A stretch of DNA of 64,000 nucleotides from Bacteroides sp. (GTDB taxonomy: Bacteria > Bacillota > Clostridia > Lachnospirales > Lachnospiraceae). Below the pieces are notes generated by a model. The model was given only the letters and a program-made list of their open reading frames with translations. It ran no database searches and was not told the DNA's origin. The stretch is from the NCBI GenBank assembly GCA_023666705.1, contig JAMPBO010000011.1:58299-122298 (forward strand), written 5' to 3'. Numbering within the stretch: position 1 is the first letter of the stretch; the number at the start of each line of letters is the position of its first letter. Both the position numbers and the translations under genes were made by a program. Of the stretch, positions 53,682 to 62,415 are shown one piece after another.

Positions 53682-53717
53682 TTCTGTAATAATTCTGTAA
53701 GAACTCATTGTTATACT
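53682..53717 (+). promoter_or_regulatory. Direct-repeat response-regulator site and promoter of ABC/TCS operon
   Basis: TTCTGTAA occurs at 53682 and 53693, 11 bp apart, as TTCTGTAATAA/TTCTGTAAGAA. This is the direct-repeat spacing used by OmpR/PhoB-type regulators and resembles a Pho box (CTGTAAT-N4-CTGTAAG). The second copy covers the -35 position of a -10 TATACT (53712-53717). The OmpR-family regulator encoded at 57071 is the obvious candidate. Confidence 0.55.
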
Positions 53718-53726
53718 ACGAGATAA

Positions 53727-53831
53727 GCAAAACGTACTAGTTCCAAAACGTAGTTGCACGATATAGACAATATCATAAGCAAGGTGATTTGCCTATATTG
53801 CACAACTACGTTTGTGAAATCAGCATTTTGC
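53727..53831. repeat. 105-bp short derivative of the palindromic repeat
   Basis: GCAAAACGTACTAG...AAAACGTAGTTGCACGATATAG mirrors CTATATTGCACAACTACGTTT...AGCATTTTGC. ATAGACAATATC and AAGCAAGGTG in the centre are shared with the 53.4-kb copy, so this is an internally deleted relative. It lies between the promoter at 53712 and the ABC start at 53867 and is therefore in the 5' leader. Confidence 0.85.
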
Positions 53832-53866
53832 TCATGGCGAATGTTTAACGAATAAGGAGTGATAAA

Positions 53867-54553
53867 ATGAGTATATTATCTGCAACAAATCTTTGTAAAA
53901 CCTACGGTTCGGGAGAAAACGAGGTAAAGGCACTTGACATGGTTTCCCTTGACGTAAACGAGGGAGAATTTGTGTCTATTGTCGGAAGCTCAGGCAGCGG
54001 TAAGTCAACGCTACTGAACATGTTAGGCGGCTTGGACAGACCGAACGCAGGGGAGGTTGTCATTTCGGGCAACCATTTGTTTAATATGAATGATGAGGAG
54101 CTTACCATTTTCAGAAGAAGAAACATGGGCTTTGTTTTTCAAAATTATAATCTTGTTCCCGTATTAAATGTGTATGAAAATATCGTGCTTCCTGTGGAGC
54201 TTGACGGAAGCCCTGTTGACAGGGAGTTTATTTCCCATGTGGTAAAAACCTTAGGACTTGAAAAAAAGCTTACCGCAATGCCGAATCAGCTTTCGGGCGG
54301 ACAGCAGCAGAGGGTTGCAATCGCAAGGGCACTTTCTGCCAAGCCTGCAATCATACTTGCAGATGAGCCTACAGGAAATTTGGACAGCAGAACGGGAATG
54401 GACGTTATATCGCTGCTCAAGGTGACAAGCCGTGACTTTAACCAGACCATGATTATGATTACCCACAATGAGGAAATTGCCATCATGGCAGACCGCATGG
54501 TAAGGATTGAGGACGGAAAGGTAGCTTACGGGGGTGGTGATGGAAATGCTTAA
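53867..54553 (+). CDS. ABC transporter ATPase, MacB/LolD/BceA type
   Basis: 228 residues with every ABC motif: Walker A GSSGSGKSTLLNMLGG, Q-loop VFQNYNLVP, signature QLSGGQQQRVAIARALSAKP, Walker B IILADEPTGNLDS and switch ITHN. Size and the LDRPNAGEV segment place it in the MacB/BceA/LolD group that works with FtsX-type permeases, often for peptide-antibiotic resistance or export. AAGGAGTGA precedes the ATG. The permease gene overlaps its 3' end, followed by the two-component genes, so all four form one operon. Confidence 0.95.
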   Translation: MSILSATNLCKTYGSGENEVKALDMVSLDVNEGEFVSIVGSSGSGKSTLLNMLGGLDRPNAGEVVISGNHLFNMNDEELTIFRRRNMGFVFQNYNLVPVLNVYENIVLPVELDGSPVDREFISHVVKTLGLEKKLTAMPNQLSGGQQQRVAIARALSAKPAIILADEPTGNLDSRTGMDVISLLKVTSRDFNQTMIMITHNEEIAIMADRMVRIEDGKVAYGGGDGNA

Positions 54554-57071
54554 AAATAACAATAAAACCGCAGTAAAAAGAATAAGCAGGCAATCACTGA
54601 AAAATAACAGGGCGCGGAATGTATTTTCCATGCTTGCCATCATGCTTACAACCATCATGTTTACGACAATCTTTACCCTCTGCTTCAGCCTGTATGAAAA
54701 CATAGAAACGATGTTTGTACGGGAGGAGGGGACGGCAGCAAACATCTTTTACCAGCACCCGACATACGAACAGCTTGAAGCCGTAAAAGGGCTGAAACAC
54801 ATAAATGCTGTAGGAGTACAAATATATGCAGGGGCAGTATATATTCCCAAAATGGAGGGGGAATATATCTATTTCAATTACTATGACGAAACGGAATTTG
54901 AGGAGCATTTCATGCCTGCCATAAGTGATGTGGAGGGGCATTATCCTGTGCAGGAAAATGAGCTTATGCTTTCTGCCTCCTCCCTTGATGCACTTGGAAT
55001 TGATAAGCCTGCCGAGGGAATGAAGCTTGCCTTTGATTTTTTTGGCGGCGGCAGTAAGGAATTTGTGCTGTCCGGCTGGTATCAGGATTACATGAATTAT
55101 TCGGGCAGCAAGGGTGGTCTTGTTTCGAAAAAATACATTGAGGAAAACGGCATTGACATGAATGTTGACGGAAGAATTTGCATATCCCCAAAGAAAGGGC
55201 AGACAGACAGCCTGTTCGAGGAGCTTGAGGAGGTTGAGGAAAGACTGAATGTAGATTTGCAGAATTTCTATTATATCGACAATAGAGTGCAAAGCCAGGG
55301 GAGTGCCATATCAATTTTTGGGGTAGCGGTTCTTTTGGGATTGATTATCGTTTCCAGCGGATATCTGCTTATTTACAATGTCATGTATATATCAGTGTCC
55401 AAGGATACACGCTTTTATGGCTTGCTGAAAACAATCGGCACGACGCCGAAGCAGATAAAAAGCATTGTCAGGGCACAGGTTATGAGGCTTGCCATAATCG
55501 GACTTCCTGTTGGAATTATAATTGGAAGCGGCATATCGTTTGTGGTTATGCCGATAGCCATGCATATGTTTGATGCGGGCAACTTTTCGGCGATGCCTGA
55601 AAAAATATATTTTAACCCAATCATTTATGTGGTAACAGTGCTGTTTGTAATGGTTACAATACTCATAAGCTGTAGAAAGCCTGCAAAGCTTGCAGGAAGT
55701 GTGTCGCCTGTGGAGGCAGCGAAATATACAGGTGTATATGCAGGAAAAAGCAAAAAGAAAAATACCACATCGGGCGGAAAGCTTTACCGTATGGCATTTA
55801 GAAATGTGTTTCGTGAAAAGAAATCAGCTGTGCTTGTATTTGCGTCATTGTTTATGGGTACGATTGCATTTCTTGCAATGAATGCATTTCTTAGGGGACT
55901 TGACCTTGAAAACTATGCCAACCTGTATCTGCCTTACGATTATACAATAAACTGTCATATAAGCAATGAGAGCGGCTATGACAACATGAGGAAGCAGAGC
56001 GAGGCACTGGCAGAGGAGCTGAAGGAAATAGATGGCATGAGTGCCGTAAGCATAAATAAAAAAATGTACGTGCTGCTTGAGTTTAACCGGGACACGTATA
56101 TGCCGTTTCTGGAGCCTGAGGCGAATTATACAGGGTCGTCACCTGAGGAGCTTGCAGAGTTTTATGAGACAAACAAAAATCCTGATGCTTCCTATGGAAC
56201 CTTTGCAGTCACGGCGGATGATTGGATAATCGAAAAGTATGCTGCGTTTCGGGGAGAAAAAATAGATATTGACGCATTTGTAAACGGCGATATCTGTATC
56301 GTCGGCTGTCTGGAAACGGATGAGGAAGCAAATCGGATGGTGGGAAAAACCATTACCATGACAAGCGGGGACGGGAGTCATTCCATTGACCTACAGGTTG
56401 CCTCCTGCTCTACCTACGAGTCGTCATCCTTTCTTCAGTTTGCAGGCGGTAGATATATGGCAGGCTGTCCGGAGTACATCGTTTTAAGCCACAAGGCGAT
56501 GGAAAGGCTTGGGGCAGATTATACGGTCGATTCCATTACCATGACCTGCGAGGCAGATAAGGAAGCCTATGTGACAAATGACGTAAAACGGCTTACGGAG
56601 AACAGGGATAATGTTGCAACTGTGGAGATAAAGACAGAATCAATGAATAGCTTGGCGACAGCCATAAAAACAATGAACCTGTTGACAAACGGTATTTCCA
56701 TACTGCTTATCCTGATTGGCGTCATTAACTTTATAAACGTAATGATGACGGGCGTATATGCAAGACGCAAGGAATTTGCCCTTTTGGAAAGCGTGGGAAT
56801 GACGCAGGGGCAGGTAAAGAAAATGCTGATGCTTGAGGGCGGTTACTATGGTATAATATCCATAGGTCTGATAGCCACCTTGGGAAATGGAATTATATAT
56901 ATCGTTTCGACGCTGACGGAAAAAGCAATCGATTATGCAGCTGCTGTATATCCGTTTGCAGAGCTTCTTATTATATGTGTGCTGATTATTGCCGTGTGTA
57001 TCATCGTGCCATCTGTTTTATATAAGAGCATGGCAGGGGAAACCTTAACGGACAGGCTGCGGGAGGAGTAA
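54540..57071 (+). CDS. FtsX-type ABC transporter permease
   Basis: About 843 residues, with two halves each ending in an FtsX domain. TM1 near residue 25-48 is followed by an extracellular domain (about 50-235), then TM2-TM4 (about 240-370). TM5 (about 420-445) is followed by a second extracellular domain (about 450-700) and TM6-TM8. The first FtsX domain contains FYGLLKTIGTTPKQIK and the second EFALLESVGMTQGQVKKML, the typical coupling motif that contacts the ATPase. The start overlaps the ATPase gene by 8-14 bases (ATG 54540 or 54546). BceB-type permeases have one big domain, so this is a different layout. The substrate is unknown. Confidence 0.92.
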   Translation: MEMLKNNNKTAVKRISRQSLKNNRARNVFSMLAIMLTTIMFTTIFTLCFSLYENIETMFVREEGTAANIFYQHPTYEQLEAVKGLKHINAVGVQIYAGAVYIPKMEGEYIYFNYYDETEFEEHFMPAISDVEGHYPVQENELMLSASSLDALGIDKPAEGMKLAFDFFGGGSKEFVLSGWYQDYMNYSGSKGGLVSKKYIEENGIDMNVDGRICISPKKGQTDSLFEELEEVEERLNVDLQNFYYIDNRVQSQGSAISIFGVAVLLGLIIVSSGYLLIYNVMYISVSKDTRFYGLLKTIGTTPKQIKSIVRAQVMRLAIIGLPVGIIIGSGISFVVMPIAMHMFDAGNFSAMPEKIYFNPIIYVVTVLFVMVTILISCRKPAKLAGSVSPVEAAKYTGVYAGKSKKKNTTSGGKLYRMAFRNVFREKKSAVLVFASLFMGTIAFLAMNAFLRGLDLENYANLYLPYDYTINCHISNESGYDNMRKQSEALAEELKEIDGMSAVSINKKMYVLLEFNRDTYMPFLEPEANYTGSSPEELAEFYETNKNPDASYGTFAVTADDWIIEKYAAFRGEKIDIDAFVNGDICIVGCLETDEEANRMVGKTITMTSGDGSHSIDLQVASCSTYESSSFLQFAGGRYMAGCPEYIVLSHKAMERLGADYTVDSITMTCEADKEAYVTNDVKRLTENRDNVATVEIKTESMNSLATAIKTMNLLTNGISILLILIGVINFINVMMTGVYARRKEFALLESVGMTQGQVKKMLMLEGGYYGIISIGLIATLGNGIIYIVSTLTEKAIDYAAAVYPFAELLIICVLIIAVCIIVPSVLYKSMAGETLTDRLREE

Positions 57072-57745
57072 TGGAAAAAATACTGATTGTTGAGGACGAT
57101 AGGTTTATAAATGACGGAGTAAAATCATTTCTGCGGGGCAAAGGGTATGAGTGTGTTTCGGCATATGACCTTTGCAGTGCCAGAATTGCACTTACAGGCA
57201 GCTTTCATCTTGTTATACTTGACATAAAGCTGCCTGACGGAAGCGGGCTTGAGCTTTGCCGTGAAATAAGAAAGGCAAGCCGTGTTCCCATTATTTTCCT
57301 CACTGCAAATGATACGGATGAGGATATGGTAAAGGGCTTTTTGATGGGCTGTGACGACTATATTGCAAAGCCTTTTTCCTTAGATGTACTGCTGCAGAGA
57401 ATAATTGCCGTATTAAGACGGAGCAGCAGCGAGGAAAAATCGGAGGTGTATACCTACAAGGATTTGTCCGTTGATTTTGAAAAGCGAAAGGTTTATGTTG
57501 GAGACGAGCCTGTAAAGCTTTCCGCAACTGAGTTTAAGCTTTTGGAGCTGCTGATAAAAAATAAGGGACAGGTGCTTACAAGGGATGTTATTTTAAGCAG
57601 GATTTGGGATATAAATGAAAATTTTGTGGATGACAGCACACTCACGGTTTATGTGAGAAGGCTGAGACAGAAGCTTGAGCGTGATGCCAAAAATCCGGAA
57701 TATATCATTACAGTGTTTGGGATAGGGTATACCTTTGGGAGGTAA
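57071..57745 (+). CDS. OmpR-family response regulator
   Basis: 224 residues. The receiver domain has the acidic pair EDD (9-10), phosphorylation site Asp51 (LVILDIKLPDGSG), the switch Thr in FLTAND and Lys in YIAKPFS. The C-terminal winged helix (about 125-222) has the OmpR pattern LSATEFKLLELLIKNKGQVLTRD and the last-strand VFGIGYTFG. Its ATG overlaps the permease stop (TAATG). Adjacent kinase and ABC genes suggest it controls the same operon, through the 11-bp direct repeats at 53682-53700. Confidence 0.95.
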   Translation: MEKILIVEDDRFINDGVKSFLRGKGYECVSAYDLCSARIALTGSFHLVILDIKLPDGSGLELCREIRKASRVPIIFLTANDTDEDMVKGFLMGCDDYIAKPFSLDVLLQRIIAVLRRSSSEEKSEVYTYKDLSVDFEKRKVYVGDEPVKLSATEFKLLELLIKNKGQVLTRDVILSRIWDINENFVDDSTLTVYVRRLRQKLERDAKNPEYIITVFGIGYTFGR

Positions 57746-57755
57746 GAATTGTTAT

Positions 57756-58862
57756 ATGGAAGAAAATGGATATACGGGTCAGGAAGCTGTCGTTGCATGG
57801 AAAAAATACGGTAATTTGTTTGTAAAAAAAGTGGCGTGGCTGTTTGCTGCGTCCTTTGTGCTGTCATTTTTGGCGGCGGGCATAGTTTACATTATGACAA
57901 AGACCTTGGCTGCCACAATGGTAACGCTTGCGTCGGGGCTTGCTTTGTCAGGTATCAGTGTTTTCATATACAAGCTTTGCGACGATTATATATCCCGGAT
58001 TATAGCAGATTTATCTGATCTTTTGGATGTACTCATGTATTTGCAGGAGAAAAATGTTTTTGCTGAAAATGAGGACACGCTCTTGTCAAAGCTTCAGACG
58101 AAGGTAATCAAGCTTGTACGGATTTTAAAAAGACAAAACGAGAGATCCATAAGGGAAAAGGAAAATATAAAGTCGCTTGTGTCCGACATTTCCCATCAGC
58201 TAAAAACACCTCTCGCAAACCTTAAAATATATACGGGGCTTTTGGAGGAGGATGCCCTTGACGATGCAGGGAGAAAAGCCTGCATGGACACCCTGAATAA
58301 GACGGTGGATAAGCTTGTATTTTTATCCGAAAGCATTATAAAAATATCGAGGCTGGAGGGAGGCATTATCAACCTTAATATGTCATATGCGAGCCTGAAT
58401 GAAACTGTGCTGATGGCTGTAAAGGACATATACGAAAAGGCGGCAAGGAAAAATGTGGAACTCATATACAATGACGAGGCAAGGATAAGCATTTTGCATG
58501 ACAGGAACTGGACGAGGGAAGCGGTGTTTAATCTTCTTGACAACGGAGTAAAGTATGCAAACAAAGGTGGCTGCATAAAGCTTACGGTAAGGGAGTACGG
58601 CATGTTTGCCGCTGTGCTTGTTGAGGACGAAAACGGTGCCATAAACGAGGAGGAGCAGGCAAAAATATTTACAAGATTTTACCGTGGTAAAAACAGCATA
58701 AATGAGGAGGGTCTGGGACTTGGACTTTACCTTGCAAGGGAAATCACCATAAAGCAGGGCGGCTATATGAATTTAAAAACATCGGATAAAGGGAATATAT
58801 TTCAGCTTTATATCAGTAAAACTGTGGGGAAAAATAATATGGAAATTGTGCAAAATTTGTAA
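57756..58862 (+). CDS. Sensor histidine kinase with two membrane segments
   Basis: 368 residues. Two closely spaced membrane segments (about 25-48 and 53-75) leave almost no extracellular loop, as in intramembrane-sensing kinases that rely on a partner transporter. The dimerisation domain carries the phosphorylated His in SDISHQLKTPLANLK. The ATPase domain has NLLDNGVKYA (N-box) and EGLGLGLYLARE (G-box). ATG 57756 lies after GGGAGG in the end of the regulator gene. The lack of an input domain and the linked FtsX permease suggest that the transporter is the sensor, as for Bce-type systems. Confidence 0.93.
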   Translation: MEENGYTGQEAVVAWKKYGNLFVKKVAWLFAASFVLSFLAAGIVYIMTKTLAATMVTLASGLALSGISVFIYKLCDDYISRIIADLSDLLDVLMYLQEKNVFAENEDTLLSKLQTKVIKLVRILKRQNERSIREKENIKSLVSDISHQLKTPLANLKIYTGLLEEDALDDAGRKACMDTLNKTVDKLVFLSESIIKISRLEGGIINLNMSYASLNETVLMAVKDIYEKAARKNVELIYNDEARISILHDRNWTREAVFNLLDNGVKYANKGGCIKLTVREYGMFAAVLVEDENGAINEEEQAKIFTRFYRGKNSINEEGLGLGLYLAREITIKQGGYMNLKTSDKGNIFQLYISKTVGKNNMEIVQNL

Positions 58863-58888
58863 ATTTTGCATTAGTATTTGCCGATTAT
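58861..58888 (+). promoter_or_regulatory. Sigma-28-like promoter before capsule operon
   Basis: TAAA (58861-58864) and GCCGATTA (58881-58888), 16 bp apart, fit the SigD/FliA pattern with one mismatch in the -10. A separate TATAAT at 58942-58947 with a CTGAAA -35 could be a sigma-A promoter for the same genes. Which one is used is unknown. Confidence 0.4.
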
Positions 58889-58986
58889 ATCCAAAATATA
58901 ACAAAATGCAAATAAAGCTTGAAACTGCTACATTCCTTTGATATAATATCAGTTGCTAAAATGACTTGTAGGATGGATGTGCGGTT

Positions 58987-59682
58987 ATGGATGTTATAGA
59001 TTTTCATTCTCATGTGCTGCCGGGAATTGATGATGGCAGCAGAAATTTGGACACCACGGCAACGATGCTTGGGATGTGCCATGATAACGGAGTGAAGACA
59101 ATGATTGCCACGCCGCATTTTTATGCAGAGCATGACAGAATAGAAGCTTTTTTGGAGCGAAGACAAAAAGCATATGAACAGGTTTTGGGTTTGGGACTTG
59201 AAAAAAGCCCGGTGCTCAGGCTCGGTGCAGAGGTTGCATATTTTAAAGGCATCAGTAAAGCAGAGAAGATACCGCTTCTTACGATAGAGGATACGGATAT
59301 TATGTTGTTGGAGATGCCTTTTTATACTTGGGACAAGGGTGTGCTTCATGAGGTGAGGGAGCTGATTGAAAAAAGGCATTTACGGCTCATTATTGCACAT
59401 CTGGAACGGTACATAAAGCTTGCGGGTAACAAGCCGATGATAGCGGATTTATTGGAGCTGCCGGTTATTGTTCAGGTAAATGCAGGGAGTCTTTTGGATT
59501 GGAAGCAGCGAGGGGCATTACTCAAGCTGTTTAAAACTGGGAAAGCACAGCTTCTTGGAAGTGATTGCCATGGGGTAAATCACAGACCGCCAAATTTGTG
59601 GCTGGGCAGGGAAGTTATCAGGCAAAAGCTTGGCAGTGACACATTAAATAAGATAGATGAGGTTGGAAACGGACTGTTATAA
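58987..59682 (+). CDS. CpsB/CapC-type manganese tyrosine-protein phosphatase
   Basis: 231 residues of the PHP-type phosphoesterase family. Metal-binding motifs are DFHSHVLPGIDDGS (residues 5-18), ATPHFY, GAEVAYF, IAHLERY near residue 140 and GSDCHGV near 196. These phosphatases remove phosphate from tyrosine residues of the capsule kinase CpsD and so control chain length or export of surface polysaccharide. The gene opens the locus that contains LytR-CpsA-Psr, CpsC and CpsD. The ribosome binding site is moderate (AGGATGG). Confidence 0.93.
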   Translation: MDVIDFHSHVLPGIDDGSRNLDTTATMLGMCHDNGVKTMIATPHFYAEHDRIEAFLERRQKAYEQVLGLGLEKSPVLRLGAEVAYFKGISKAEKIPLLTIEDTDIMLLEMPFYTWDKGVLHEVRELIEKRHLRLIIAHLERYIKLAGNKPMIADLLELPVIVQVNAGSLLDWKQRGALLKLFKTGKAQLLGSDCHGVNHRPPNLWLGREVIRQKLGSDTLNKIDEVGNGLL

Positions 59683-59704
59683 GTGCCGTTATCAGGAGGA
59701 AAAT

Positions 59705-59827
59705 ATGTCAAAAAAGGTATCGATAGCAATCAGTGTTGTTTTGTTTATCATATTGGTAGTTTTGATAGTTTGTGAGAGAAGCTGGCCTGAGGCAGGCTCT
59801 GATTTCATAAACGGTTTATTTGGATAA
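59705..59827 (+). CDS. 40-residue membrane protein in capsule locus (new small gene)
   Basis: A 123-base reading frame with a strong GGAGG site 5 bases before the ATG, 22 bases after cpsB and 12 bases before the LCP gene. The protein starts MSKKV, has one hydrophobic helix (about residues 6-23, SIAISVVLFIILVVLIV) and ends with a short outward tail (CERSWPEAGSDFINGLFG). The basic N-terminus and acidic C-terminus predict inside-to-outside topology. It is below usual gene-calling limits. Its place between two capsule genes suggests a helper of the polysaccharide assembly complex; this is inference. Confidence 0.65.
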   Translation: MSKKVSIAISVVLFIILVVLIVCERSWPEAGSDFINGLFG

Positions 59828-59839
59828 GAGTGATGTGAA

Positions 59840-60838
59840 ATGAATCGCAGAGAAGAAAAGATGAATATAATAAAAAAGCTTTCAGTTGCCTTTGCGGTTT
59901 TGCTGGTGGTCTGTATCGCATGCAGGATTGTTATTTATGCGATTGACAAGAAAAATGCTGAAAACAGGCAGCAACTTGAGGTTGACGAGGGCGTAATAGA
60001 GGTTGACGGCAAAAAATATGTCCCTAAGAAAAATATTGAAACCTATCTTTTTATGGGTATTGACAATTATGACGAGGTTAAAAAGGCAGAGGATTATGGG
60101 GAAAGCGGTCAATGTGATGTGATTATACTTATGGTGAGGGATATCACGACAGGAACATTTAAGACGCTCAGCATAAACCGGAATACCCTTATGGAAGTGA
60201 ATACCATAGATTTGGATGGAGAATACATCGGAACTTCGGTTGTACAGCTTGCACTTGCCCATGCACATGGGGATGGCATGGAGCTTAGCTGTGAAAATGT
60301 GGCGGATGCAGTGTCAGGCTTTTTGGGTGGACAGAAGATAGACGGATATGCAGCCGTAAATATGGGTGGAGTTGCCATCATTAACCACATGGTTGGCGGT
60401 GTTACGGTAACGATAGAGGATGACTTTTCAAATGCGGATGCTACACTTGAAATGGGCAAAACAATTACCTTGGATGATCAGCAGGCACTTACGTTCATAC
60501 GTGGCAGAATGGGTGTGGGAGACGGAAGCAATGTGTCCCGAATGAAAAGACAGTCAGCATATATGGCAGACCTTAAAGTAAAGCTTAGGGAAAAATGTAA
60601 TCAGGACAGTACATTTCCACTGGATGTGTATGATGGAATGGAAGCTTATATGGTTACAAACATTTCCAAGCAGAAGTTTAGCAAGATTGCACTCCTTGTT
60701 GCAAAGGAAAAGGATGAGGGCGAGCTTTCAATAGAAGGAACAACAGGTGAGGATGAATCTGGATTTACGGCTTTCGAGGCGGACGAGGACAGTCTGCAGG
60801 ACGTAATACTTGAATTGTTTTATAAGGAATACAAATAG
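59840..60838 (+). CDS. LytR-CpsA-Psr (LCP) family glycopolymer transferase
   Basis: 332 residues with an N-terminal signal anchor (about 14-34) and an extracellular LCP domain. The domain keeps TYLFMGIDNYD, SGQCDVIILMV, the active-site Arg in SINRNTLMEV and RMKRQSAYM. LCP enzymes attach undecaprenyl-linked capsule or teichoic polymers to peptidoglycan. The C-terminal tail (about 290-332) is acidic. The start is uncertain: ATG 59840 has a weak site, and ATG 59861 is preceded by AGAGAAG. Its position in the cps locus suggests attachment of the polysaccharide made there. Confidence 0.93.
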   Translation: MNRREEKMNIIKKLSVAFAVLLVVCIACRIVIYAIDKKNAENRQQLEVDEGVIEVDGKKYVPKKNIETYLFMGIDNYDEVKKAEDYGESGQCDVIILMVRDITTGTFKTLSINRNTLMEVNTIDLDGEYIGTSVVQLALAHAHGDGMELSCENVADAVSGFLGGQKIDGYAAVNMGGVAIINHMVGGVTVTIEDDFSNADATLEMGKTITLDDQQALTFIRGRMGVGDGSNVSRMKRQSAYMADLKVKLREKCNQDSTFPLDVYDGMEAYMVTNISKQKFSKIALLVAKEKDEGELSIEGTTGEDESGFTAFEADEDSLQDVILELFYKEYK

Positions 60839-60859
60839 ATAGGTTTTGGAGGATAAATA

Positions 60860-61672
60860 ATGAGTGTTGAAAAGATGGAACATCAGGACAAGCTTGGCAC
60901 TGACAGCAGGCTGGAGCAGGTAAAGTCCCGTGCGGATTCCGAAGAGGAAAAAGAGATTGATTTGCTTGAAATAGGTTCCATATTACTTGACAAGCTTCAT
61001 TTTATTATAATGTATATGCTGCTTGGGGCGGTGCTTTTAAATGCATGCTCTTACTTTTTGATAGAGCCGACGTACCAGTCTACGGCAAAGCTGTATGTTG
61101 TTTCGGCATCGGATGACTCCGTAGTCAATCTTTCCGATTTGAATATTGGTACATCGCTGACGGCAGATTATGAACAGCTGATACTCAGCTATCCGGTGCT
61201 TGATAAGGTTATCGCAAGGCTGAATCTTGACATGACCTCCACAGAGCTTGCCGAAAAGATATCACTTGTAAACCCGGATAGCACGCGTATACTGAATATC
61301 ACCGCTACGACTACCGACCCGGAGCTGTCAATGAATATAGCAAATACAGTTGCAGAGGTATCCGTGGAATATTTACCTGAGGCAATGAGTACACAGGCAC
61401 CAAATATAGCACAGGTTGCAAAGCTTGCCACACATAAAGCGGGACCGAGCTGCATGAGATATACGGTTATAGGAGCAATTCTTGCAGCAGTTATATATTG
61501 TGGAATTGTTATTGTTCAGCTTTTCCTTGATGATACAATTCATACTGCTGAGGACATGGAGAAGCATTTCGGAATTGTGCCACTTACTTCTATACCTGAA
61601 AGTGAGGAGTTCCGCCAAAGTGACGGACAGGAAGAGGAGAAAACAGGACGTCACAGGAGGAAGGGTGCATGA
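60860..61672 (+). CDS. Wzz-like capsule chain-length/activator protein (CpsC)
   Basis: 270 residues with a membrane segment near 50-68, a Wzz-type extracellular part (ANIAN-type helical region, about 75-190) and a second segment near 200-222 (YTVIGAILAAVIYCGIVIVQLF, cited in part). The cytosolic tail (DDTIHTAEDMEKHFGIVPLTSIPE) resembles the region that activates the CpsD kinase. Firmicutes split the polysaccharide co-polymerase into CpsC and CpsD, and the CpsD gene overlaps here by 4 bases (ATGA). TTTGGAGG precedes the ATG. It should control polymer length and kinase activity. Confidence 0.92.
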   Translation: MSVEKMEHQDKLGTDSRLEQVKSRADSEEEKEIDLLEIGSILLDKLHFIIMYMLLGAVLLNACSYFLIEPTYQSTAKLYVVSASDDSVVNLSDLNIGTSLTADYEQLILSYPVLDKVIARLNLDMTSTELAEKISLVNPDSTRILNITATTTDPELSMNIANTVAEVSVEYLPEAMSTQAPNIAQVAKLATHKAGPSCMRYTVIGAILAAVIYCGIVIVQLFLDDTIHTAEDMEKHFGIVPLTSIPESEEFRQSDGQEEEKTGRHRRKGA

Positions 61673-62415
61673 AAAAAATAAATGTTGAGTTTAAGGACAT
61701 GCCATACGCTGTCGAGGAGGCGATGAACCGTCTTCGTATCAATATAAAGTTTTGTGGCAAGAACACAAGAAAAATCCTTATTACGAGCAGTGTTCCCAAT
61801 GAGGGCAAAAGCTCTGTTTCCATTAATTTGTGGAAAATGATGGCTGACGCAGGCTTTCCTGCAGTGTTCGTGGATGTGGACCTTAGAAAGTCCGTCATAA
61901 AGGATAGGCATCAGATAAACAGTGAGGGAGAAATACAGGATTTGGGATATTATCTCTCAGGGATGGCTGAATATGAGGACGTCGTTTGTGAGACAAATGT
62001 TAAAAACGGTTATATCGTGCCGTGCTGTAACTTGCTTGAAAATCCTTCGGCACTTTTGGAGGATGCAAGATTTAAAGAGCTGTTAGACAGACTGGCACAG
62101 GATTATAGATATGTTATTATTGATTCCCCACCGCTTGGAAGTGTAGCGGATGGAGCGATTGTGGCGTCGGTTTGTGATGGCGCCGTGCTGGTTGTCCGAA
62201 GCGGAATGACATCAAGAGGGTTAATCAGACAGTCATTCCAGCAGCTTGAGCAGGTAAACTGTAAGCTTTTGGGTGTTATCCTGAACCGGGTAGAGAGCAC
62301 GGGACGGGCTTACAAGAAGTACTATGGCAAGTACGGAAAAAGCTATGAATATGGTTATGGTTACGGCTATGGCTATGGAAAGAAAAAGGATGCTGATAAG
62401 GAAGAAAAGAAATAA
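61669..62415 (+). CDS. CpsD-type BY-kinase (autophosphorylating tyrosine kinase)
   Basis: 248 residues. The ATPase motifs are Walker A SSVPNEGKSSVSIN, A' VFVDVDLRKS and B YVIIDSPPLG, the set of bacterial tyrosine kinases. The C-terminal Tyr cluster (YKKYYGKYGKSYEYGYGYGYGYG, cited in part) holds the autophosphorylation sites. The N-terminal EEAMNRLRINIKF segment mediates ring assembly. It is made together with CpsC (4-base overlap), and CpsB upstream would dephosphorylate it. The phosphorylation cycle regulates polysaccharide chain length and export. Confidence 0.94.
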   Translation: MKKINVEFKDMPYAVEEAMNRLRINIKFCGKNTRKILITSSVPNEGKSSVSINLWKMMADAGFPAVFVDVDLRKSVIKDRHQINSEGEIQDLGYYLSGMAEYEDVVCETNVKNGYIVPCCNLLENPSALLEDARFKELLDRLAQDYRYVIIDSPPLGSVADGAIVASVCDGAVLVVRSGMTSRGLIRQSFQQLEQVNCKLLGVILNRVESTGRAYKKYYGKYGKSYEYGYGYGYGYGKKKDADKEEKK

